A stretch of 6,468 nt of DNA from Vulcanimicrobiota bacterium (lineage in GTDB: Bacteria; Vulcanimicrobiota; Vulcanimicrobiia; Vulcanimicrobiales; Vulcanimicrobiaceae), in NCBI GenBank assembly GCA_030040695.1, contig JASHTE010000152.1:1-6468 (forward strand), read 5' to 3'. This document shows, in pieces, positions 1 through 6,468 of this stretch (position 1 is the first letter of the stretch; each line of letters begins with the position of its first letter). The notes beneath the pieces were generated by a model that saw nothing but the letters and a program-made list of their open reading frames with translations, had not been told where the DNA came from and searched no databases. The translations under genes were made by a program, and so were the position numbers.

Positions 1-2338
<2,338 letters not shown>

Positions 2339-2457
2339 GGTTGTCCGCAGTGGGGTCGCTGCCGTCACTGACGCAGGGAGCCGGTCTCACGTGGTCACGT
2401 AAGCGGTCCCACCGTTGTCCGGGCAGGGTGCGGCGGCCGGTCGGCGCGCGGGCACAG
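2339..2457 (-). promoter_or_regulatory. rpoC 5' leader with two short dyads
   Basis: This is the inferred untranslated leader between the promoter and the rpoC start. It holds two small inverted repeats: ACGTG/CACGT arms with a 2-bp centre at 2389-2400, and CGTCA/TGACG arms around a single base at 2363-2373, the second overlapping the alternative GTG start. Either could be an operator or a small hairpin that affects start choice. The arms are only 5 bp, so chance is a real possibility. I see no known riboswitch and no intrinsic terminator (no hairpin followed by a T-run). Confidence 0.25.
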
Positions 2458-2463
2458 AGCGGT

Positions 2464-2492
2464 ATTGTACCACCGCCCGGCGCCCGCCGCAA
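2464..2492 (-). promoter_or_regulatory. Sigma70-type promoter with extended -10, driving rpoC
   Basis: On the minus strand, TTGCGG (2487-2492) is followed by a 17-bp spacer and TACAAT (2464-2469). TGG directly precedes the -10, giving the TGn extended -10 form. The -35 matches consensus only in TTG plus general position. Transcription would start near 2457, leaving a leader of about 120 nt before the TTG start of rpoC, or about 90 nt before the alternative GTG. The spacing and the position between two genes support function. A 15-bp stretch covering this -10 recurs at 6396-6410. Confidence 0.62.
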
Positions 2493-2526
2493 CCAGGTTT
2501 GCTTGCCTACTGGCCTCGGGGAAGCT

Positions 2527-2928
2527 CTAGGCCGACGCGGCTGCCTTGCTCTCCGAGGGGTGCTTCCAGAGCTGCTGGGCGATCGTGCTGACGATCATCA
2601 AGATCACCGCCCCATACAGATCGGCTAGCCACCAGCTGACCGTGCCGGAGAGGCCGAACGTCGGCGCGATGTGCGGTGCTATCGCAACCGTGATGATGAA
2701 GAGCAAGTAGTTGATGATGATACTGAACAGACCGTGGGTGAGAAAGTTGATCGGCCACGATATGAGCCGTAGGATCGGCCCGATGAGCGCATTCACCACG
2801 CCGAAGATCAGCGCGACAATCGCCGCGTCCTTTACCGTGGTTGAGGTGTTGAATCCGAGTGCGCCGCCGAAGTGCGCGATGCAGTAGAGCGTTACTGCAC
2901 CGACCAGGAAGCGGAAAATGTGGGTCAT
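2527..2928 (-). CDS. Four-TM membrane protein of the phage holin 4_2 / YvlD family
   Basis: A 133-residue, very hydrophobic protein that fits Pfam PF04020 (Phage_holin_4_2, the YvlD group) in length and pattern. Predicted membrane segments are roughly residues 5-25, 35-57, 63-90 and 97-119, with a short charged C-terminal tail. The stretch from N46 to F77 (NALIGPILRLISWPIN... then a second N-Y-L-L-F) is the family signature. Despite the name, these are chromosomal inner-membrane proteins of largely unknown role, and nothing nearby is phage-like. The ATG start is well supported by a strong Shine-Dalgarno four bases upstream. The gene lies 31 bp downstream of the GT2 stop on the same strand, so the two may share a transcript, and it ends about 190 bp before rpoC. 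Family call is confident; function is unknown. Confidence 0.88.
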   Translation of the reverse strand: MTHIFRFLVGAVTLYCIAHFGGALGFNTSTTVKDAAIVALIFGVVNALIGPILRLISWPINFLTHGLFSIIINYLLFIITVAIAPHIAPTFGLSGTVSWWLADLYGAVILMIVSTIAQQLWKHPSESKAAASA

Positions 2929-2932
2929 GCGT

Positions 2933-2939
2933 CCTCCTT
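2933..2939 (-). promoter_or_regulatory. Near-consensus ribosome binding site of the holin-family gene
   Basis: AAGGAGG on the minus strand, separated by four bases (ACGC) from the ATG at 2928. It is the strongest Shine-Dalgarno in the window and fixes that start. The other starts here have weak or partial sites, so this small membrane protein may be translated well relative to its neighbours. Confidence 0.85.
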
Positions 2940-2959
2940 AAAGGCGAGTGTAGGACCCT

Positions 2960-3835
2960 TTATCTGAGGAGCTTACGGGCGAGCGGGTTCAAGGCCCTTC
3001 CCCGCCAGCGAAGCTCGTAGTTGAGGCGCCTGAGCTGGTTCCGCCACTTCACGGGTAGGCTCTGCGAACGTGCGATCCGCTCTGTGAGCCTGTGGTAGAC
3101 TTCCAGGCTCGGGCGCAGGAGCGCGATCGTCTCCCGCGCAGCGGGCGGATGCGTTCCGTGAAAGTGGATCAGCCGGTGATAGACCGGCGAGAAGTATTGT
3201 GCGACGTCGAAGCCTTCGAGCTCGTCCTCACGCAGAACGTTTCCTTCGGCGCCGAGCGACGAGTAGAGCCGCCCTTTCTCGGCGTGGCGGCGGGGCTCGA
3301 GCGTGTGGCCGTAGTGCCCATAGACATACGGCAGCGCGATGCGTTCGCCATCGAGCCCGAGCAGGTGCTCGTGCACGGTTCCGTCCCACCGAGCGTTCGG
3401 ACTGAAACGAAAGAACATCATTCTCCGCTCGATCGACGTGTACCAATCGAACGACTGAAAGAAGTGCCAAGTGTACGCATCGATGTACGCCGTATCGCGC
3501 GGTATCTCGTCCAAATGTGCCGCCACCCTACTCACCTGCGGGCCGTGCACCTCGTCTGCGTCGACGAAGGCCACCCACTCTCCACCGCCGTGCGCGGCAT
3601 GAAGTTGCAAGCAGATGTTGCGCGCCTCGGCAAACCCACGGAACGGCGTGCGATCGAGGACGAGTCTTCCGGTCCGCCCGAAGCTGCTCGCTGCGAGCGT
3701 CTGCGTATGCGGTGAAGGGTCTGGGGCGTTGTCGTTCACGATCAGCATCGATACGGCGTGCTCGAGCGAGGCGAGCAACGCCGGCAAGAACGGCTCATCG
3801 GGCCGGCCGAGAATGAGGTGGGCGGCAACCTTCAC
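2960..3835 (-). CDS. Family 2 (GT-A fold) glycosyltransferase
   Basis: A 291-residue GT2-type glycosyltransferase, expected to transfer a sugar from a nucleotide-sugar donor; donor and acceptor cannot be told from sequence. Visible motifs: an N-terminal strand with V33-N34-D35-N36 in the nucleotide-binding position, F68-AEARN typical of the family, and the metal/nucleotide-binding D92-A-D94 in FVDADE. W150-DGTVHE matches the W-x-G-x-V-H-E acceptor-side motif of many single-domain GT2 enzymes, and an HYGHT segment follows. There is no signal peptide or membrane helix, so it is probably cytosolic or peripherally membrane-bound; the C-terminal ~40 residues are rich in Arg/Lys. The GTG at 3835 is the only usual start codon in frame after an upstream stop (TGA), but it lacks a clear Shine-Dalgarno. 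It is divergent from the GT4 pair, 50 bp away, suggesting a joint glycan locus. Confidence 0.9.
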   Translation of the reverse strand: MKVAAHLILGRPDEPFLPALLASLEHAVSMLIVNDNAPDPSPHTQTLAASSFGRTGRLVLDRTPFRGFAEARNICLQLHAAHGGGEWVAFVDADEVHGPQVSRVAAHLDEIPRDTAYIDAYTWHFFQSFDWYTSIERRMMFFRFSPNARWDGTVHEHLLGLDGERIALPYVYGHYGHTLEPRRHAEKGRLYSSLGAEGNVLREDELEGFDVAQYFSPVYHRLIHFHGTHPPAARETIALLRPSLEVYHRLTERIARSQSLPVKWRNQLRRLNYELRWRGRALNPLARKLLR

Positions 3836-3885
3836 GAGCCGTGCTTCGCAGAGTATTCGCCCGCTTCATTTGCGAAGAGCGCCGC
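3836..3885. promoter_or_regulatory. Short divergent intergenic region between GT2 and the GT4 operon
   Basis: These 50 bp separate the GTG of the minus-strand GT2 from the preferred GTG of the first plus-strand GT4. Any promoters for the two directions must lie here or inside the opposing gene. I see no convincing -35/-10 pair on either strand. If the upstream GTG at 3841 is the real GT4 start, the gap falls to 5 bp. Confidence 0.3.
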
Positions 3886-4878
3886 GTGGAAGCACTGCGC
3901 CTTGTCGTCGACGCGCGCACCGCCGTCGAAGACGAGCGTGGCATCGGACGCTGCGTTCGGGCGATTCTCCATCGCCTCGCGCCGCGTGATGACGTCGCGC
4001 TGACGCTCGTCGTCCCTGGCGCGGCTCTCTTCTTCAGCCGGCGCATGCGGCGCCGGCTCGCGCGCGCAGTCGGAAGCGACCGCTTTTCCTTCGCGCGCAG
4101 CGTCCCGCGCAACGCCGACGTCCTCTGGCACCCCGCGAACGGAACCTTTCTACACAGTGCGCTTCCCGCGGTCGCGACCATCCACGATGCCGGACCGTTC
4201 CGCTATCCCCATCCGGACGCTCGCCACGCCGAGCGCGACCAGAGGCCCTTCCTGCGGTCGGCGCGCAGCGCCACGCGCATCGCTACGGACTCTGCCTTTG
4301 GTGCTCGCGAGGTCGGAGCGGTGTTCGGCGTGCCGCCCGAACGGATCAGCGTGATTCATCTCGGTGTCGGCAAGCCGCTTCCCGAGAACGCAGATCCGTT
4401 CGTCGAAGCGCTGCGCCCGTTCGTGCTCTTCGTCGGCACCAGCGAGCACCGCAAGGGCTACGACCTCTTCACGAGCGCAATGTCTCTTGTGCGGGAGCGC
4501 CGCCCCGATATCAACGCTGTCGCGACGCCGGAACTCGGCTACGTCGACGAGGCCCGCCTTGCCGCGCTCTACCGCGCATGCGCAGCATTTGCCTTTCCCT
4601 CCCGCTACGAGGGTTTCGGACTTCCGATTTTAGAGGCAATGAGTTACGGCGCGCCGGTCATTACATGTAACATCTCCTCCATGCCCGAGGTCGCAGGTGA
4701 CGCGGCACACTATGTCGGGCCTGACGACCCAGCGTCGCTCGCAGCTGCAATCCTGCGCGTAGCGAGCGACGCTGCGTACGCACAAGAGCTCCGCGAGCAC
4801 GGCTTGCAGCGCGTGCAAGCGTTTCCCTGGGAGCGCACGGCGGAGCAATACCTCACGCTCTTTCGGAGCGTTCGTTGA
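3886..4878 (+). CDS. Family 4 (GT-B fold) glycosyltransferase, upstream paralogue, with internal deletion
   Basis: A 330-residue retaining GT4 glycosyltransferase of the mannosyltransferase-like type. It has an N-terminal strand plus GIGR (G19-R22), the catalytic-site H100 in TIHDA, K190 in the HRKG segment, and the E-x7-E motif (E242 and E250) within SRYEGFGLPILEAMSYGAP. Against the downstream paralogue, about 15 residues are missing between K190 and E242 (RPDINAVATPELGYV here). That removes the loop and helix between two core strands of the C-terminal Rossmann domain. The frame stays open, so this is an in-frame change rather than a frameshift. I prefer GTG at 3886 because it aligns with the start of the downstream copy and has GAAGAG upstream; GTG at 3841 would add 15 residues and almost abut the GT2 start. 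A rare TTA leucine codon lies at 4630. Donor and acceptor are unknown. Confidence 0.88.
   Translation: MEALRLVVDARTAVEDERGIGRCVRAILHRLAPRDDVALTLVVPGAALFFSRRMRRRLARAVGSDRFSFARSVPRNADVLWHPANGTFLHSALPAVATIHDAGPFRYPHPDARHAERDQRPFLRSARSATRIATDSAFGAREVGAVFGVPPERISVIHLGVGKPLPENADPFVEALRPFVLFVGTSEHRKGYDLFTSAMSLVRERRPDINAVATPELGYVDEARLAALYRACAAFAFPSRYEGFGLPILEAMSYGAPVITCNISSMPEVAGDAAHYVGPDDPASLAAAILRVASDAAYAQELREHGLQRVQAFPWERTAEQYLTLFRSVR
4594..4613 (+). repeat. 20-nt direct repeat shared by the two GT4 genes (copy 1)
   Basis: The codons for F-P-S-R-Y-E-G around the first glutamate of E-x7-E are identical to 5616-5635. Counting the following bases, 31 of 32 match, including synonymous positions. It reflects paralogy of the two genes rather than a mobile repeat. 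Confidence 0.85.
4865..4868 (+). promoter_or_regulatory. Ribosome binding site of the second GT4, inside the end of the first
   Basis: GGAG lies six bases before the TTG at 4875. It supports that TTG as a real start, even though the start overlaps the stop codon of the preceding gene. Confidence 0.6.
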
Positions 4879-5903
4879 TTCGGGTCGGCGTCGATGCCTG
4901 GAATCTTCCAGGGGATCATCGGGGCATCGGGCGCTATGTGCGCGCCTTGCTGCGCTGCTGGAGCGAGCGGTTCCGCGAACGCATCGACGTGACCCTCATC
5001 GTGCCGGAATGGGATACATGGCGTGTCGCAGGCCGTTACCGCCGCGAGGTGGACCGCCCGTACCGTATCGTCTCACGCCGCCTCCATGGACGCGCGCGTC
5101 TCGACGTGCTCTGGTTTCCTTTCAATGGATGCAGCTGGCTCGAGTTTGCGCTTCCTGCGGTCGCGACGCTTCACGACGCTTCGAGCTTCGTGCTTCCGGG
5201 GCGCAGCAGCGAGGACCAGCGCATCTTCCGCAACGCGCAGGCTCGTTGCCGCTCGTTGGTCACCGATTCGAACTTCTCGCGGGCGGAGCTCTCGCGTGAG
5301 CTTGCCGTTCCGCCCGAGCGGCTCACGGTGATCCCGCTCGGAGTGGCGGCGCCGCTTCCGCAGCGCGAGGACGCGACGGTATCGAAGCTCGAGCCCTTCG
5401 TGCTCTACGTCGGCCCAATCGCTCAACATAAAGGAAGCGACCTCCTTCTGGAGGCGATGGCGCTCGTTCAGCAGCGCTTTCCGGAAATGACGCTCGTCGT
5501 CGCCGGCGAGGCGAACCGCAGAGTTGCCGGCGACGCCGGTCTGCGAATGCGCCTCCTGGGATACGTCGACGATGTTCGCCTCGCCGCACTCTATCGCAGC
5601 TGCACGCTCTTCGCTTTTCCCTCCCGCTACGAGGGCTTCGGACTTCCCATCCTCGAGGCGATGAGTTACGGCGCCCCCGTCGTAACGTCCCGGACCTCTG
5701 CTTGTCCCGAGGCGGCGGGCGACGCGGCGTATTACCTTCCCAGTAACGACGCCGGCGCACTGGCGCAAGCAATCATGGACATCATCGAAGACCGCGCTTA
5801 CGCAGAAGATTTGCGGCGACGCGGATTTGCGCGTGCGGCGGCGATGACCTGGGAGCGAACCGCCGCAGCGACGCTGAGCGTGCTTGAGCGGGCTCTACGA
5901 TGA
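4875..5903 (+). CDS. Family 4 (GT-B fold) glycosyltransferase, downstream paralogue
   Basis: A 342-residue GT4 glycosyltransferase, clearly a paralogue of the gene just upstream. It begins with a VGVDAWN strand and GIGRYVRALL (G17-R20), then H100 in TLHDA, K186 in QHKG, the intact LVVAGEANRR...LLGYVDD connection, and E253-x7-E261 in the same SRYEGFGLPILEAMSYGAP block. This spacing is normal for the family, so this is the better candidate for a fully active enzyme. The TTG start overlaps the previous stop as TTGA and has GGAG six bases upstream, which suggests translational coupling. Its stop overlaps the Nudix start as ATGA. There is no membrane segment. It probably adds a sugar, perhaps mannose-like given the subfamily resemblance, to a surface glycan; that specificity is an inference. 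Confidence 0.93.
   Translation: MIRVGVDAWNLPGDHRGIGRYVRALLRCWSERFRERIDVTLIVPEWDTWRVAGRYRREVDRPYRIVSRRLHGRARLDVLWFPFNGCSWLEFALPAVATLHDASSFVLPGRSSEDQRIFRNAQARCRSLVTDSNFSRAELSRELAVPPERLTVIPLGVAAPLPQREDATVSKLEPFVLYVGPIAQHKGSDLLLEAMALVQQRFPEMTLVVAGEANRRVAGDAGLRMRLLGYVDDVRLAALYRSCTLFAFPSRYEGFGLPILEAMSYGAPVVTSRTSACPEAAGDAAYYLPSNDAGALAQAIMDIIEDRAYAEDLRRRGFARAAAMTWERTAAATLSVLERALR
5616..5635 (+). repeat. 20-nt direct repeat shared by the two GT4 genes (copy 2)
   Basis: Second copy of the block at 4594-4613, in the same codon frame and at the same place in the protein. The two copies are about 1.02 kb apart, so homologous recombination between them would fuse the two genes and delete one gene length. 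Confidence 0.85.
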
Positions 5904-6346
5904 CGCTGCGTATCGTCACCGGTGTCGCGCGGCGTCGACACCAAGTGCTGCTCGTCGCGTCGCGCTATGCGAATCACCCGCACCCGCTCTGGACTCTTCC
6001 CGGCGGGAGGCAGGAGCCGGGAGAGCTCGCAAGCGAGACGATCCTACGTGAGGTGCAACAGGAGACCGGCATCGCGGCGAGCGTCATCGAGCTTGCCTAT
6101 CTCAGCGAGAGCTACGACGGTGCGACGCACGTCGTGAACGTCACTTTTGAGATTGCCGCTTCGGGCGAGCCACGCGTTCCGGAAGCGAGCGATCACGTCG
6201 TAGCGGCGGCTTGGGTAGATGTCGACGAGCTGCCGAAACGCATGCAGGTCGCCGTTGTGCGCGAGCCGCTCCTCGCGTACTTGCGCGGCTCGAAGCGACG
6301 CTACTTTGGCTTTCACGAAGCGGGGGTTTCAATCCGTTGGCCGTAG
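5900..6346 (+). CDS. Nudix hydrolase
   Basis: A 148-residue Nudix-superfamily hydrolase, cleaving a nucleoside diphosphate linked to another group. The Nudix box runs from G36 to I58: G36, E42, R50-E51-V52, then Q53-Q54-E55-T56-G57-I58. Compared with the consensus G-x5-E-x7-REUxEExGU, the first E of the EE pair is Q54; the RE glutamate and the final E55 are kept. The preceding LWTLPGG is the usual lead-in strand, and the AAWVDVDELP segment is the typical post-box strand. Length is normal for a single-domain member. The ATG overlaps the upstream GT4 stop as ATGA, so it is probably translated together with the glycosyltransferases. A role on nucleotide sugars or nucleotide by-products of that pathway is plausible. 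General nucleotide-pool cleaning (MutT-like) or ADP-ribose hydrolysis are alternatives that sequence alone cannot separate. Confidence 0.92.
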   Translation: MTLRIVTGVARRRHQVLLVASRYANHPHPLWTLPGGRQEPGELASETILREVQQETGIAASVIELAYLSESYDGATHVVNVTFEIAASGEPRVPEASDHVVAAAWVDVDELPKRMQVAVVREPLLAYLRGSKRRYFGFHEAGVSIRWP

Positions 6347-6468
6347 GGAAGGTAGCAGCCGCGCTCGTCTTGGCTGCGCACGTCAGCGTCCTGCAGGGCG
6401 GTGGTACAATCACGCGAGCGGAGGGTGGGCGCATCGTCGCACTTCGCAACGCGCCGTTGCTCGCCGGT
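6337..6468 (+). CDS. Possible exported protein, N-terminus only, continues past window
   Basis: The frame is open from a TTG that overlaps the end of the Nudix gene by 10 nt to the window edge (44 codons). The translation starts with a lysine at residue 5 and a hydrophobic run (VAAALVLAAHVSVL), then a Gly-rich stretch, which looks like a signal peptide or N-terminal anchor. Third positions are about 73% G/C, as expected for coding sequence here. Only a GGGGG run about ten bases upstream could serve as a ribosome site. I do not recognise the family. Against it: a promoter-like 15-mer sits inside at 6396-6410, so the real gene may start later, beyond that promoter. Confidence 0.4.
   Translation, partial: MAVGKVAAALVLAAHVSVLQGGGTITRAEGGRIVALRNAPLLAG
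6396..6410 (+). promoter_or_regulatory. Extended -10-like element matching the rpoC promoter
   Basis: GGGCGGTGGTACAAT, identical over 15 bases to the minus-strand sequence at 2464-2478 that forms the rpoC -10. It contains TGG directly before TACAAT, an extended -10. No good -35 lies 16-18 bp upstream. If active, it would start transcription near 6417 for a gene mostly outside the window. It falls inside a possible open frame, so it may instead be coding sequence. Confidence 0.35.

Noticed and set aside
2470..2526. Intrinsic terminator after the holin-family gene
   Set aside because: The region is GC-rich, but I found no clear stem-loop followed by a T-run on the minus strand.
2527..2928. Prophage remnant suggested by the holin family name
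   Set aside because: The family is widespread as chromosomal membrane proteins, and there is no endolysin, integrase, structural gene or attachment-like repeat nearby.
3092..3715. 207-codon plus-strand frame opposite the GT2 gene
   Set aside because: Antisense to the GT2 motifs (DAD, WDGTVHE); no domain seen in the translation.
5073..5768. 231-codon minus-strand frame opposite the second GT4
   Set aside because: Covers the complement of the conserved GT4 motifs and has Arg/Glu-rich shadow composition.

Overview
The window is high-GC bacterial chromosomal DNA, with many GTG and TTG starts and strong G/C preference at third codon positions. It carries the first ~780 codons of rpoC (RNA polymerase beta' subunit), whose N-terminus most resembles the Firmicutes/Terrabacteria type. 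That residue pattern, the GC content and the gene neighbourhood would fit a deep Terrabacteria lineage such as Candidatus Eremiobacterota (WPS-2) or a relative. This assignment is a weak inference, because no rRNA or other taxonomic marker is present.

Layout. The left part is read on the minus strand. From upstream to downstream it holds a GT2 glycosyltransferase (2960-3835), a four-helix membrane protein of the phage-holin-4_2/YvlD family (2527-2928), a 188-bp intergenic region with a good sigma70-type promoter, and rpoC, which runs off the left edge. The right part is read on the plus strand, starting 50 bp from the GT2 start. It holds two tandem, paralogous GT4 glycosyltransferases (3886-4878 and 4875-5903), a Nudix hydrolase (5900-6346), and probably the start of an exported protein that runs off the right edge.

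How the genes work together. The plus-strand genes are joined by 4-nt stop/start overlaps (TTGA, ATGA) and look like a translationally coupled operon. With the divergent GT2, they are probably a small locus for making a cell-surface glycan or glycosylating something. The Nudix enzyme may act on a nucleotide or nucleotide-sugar by-product; its substrate cannot be read from sequence. The holin-like gene lies 31 bp behind the GT2 with a near-perfect Shine-Dalgarno, so it may be co-transcribed with it.

The most unusual points are these. (1) rpoC has its own promoter and is preceded by a holin-family gene, not by rpoB. (2) An exact 15-bp match covers the extended -10 of that promoter and recurs in opposite orientation at the right edge. 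(3) The upstream GT4 copy lacks about 15 residues between its conserved lysine and its E-x7-E motif, relative to its neighbour. I see no CRISPR array, insertion sequence, RNA gene, or convincing new defence or biosynthetic system. Most of the window is ordinary housekeeping and glycan-related sequence.
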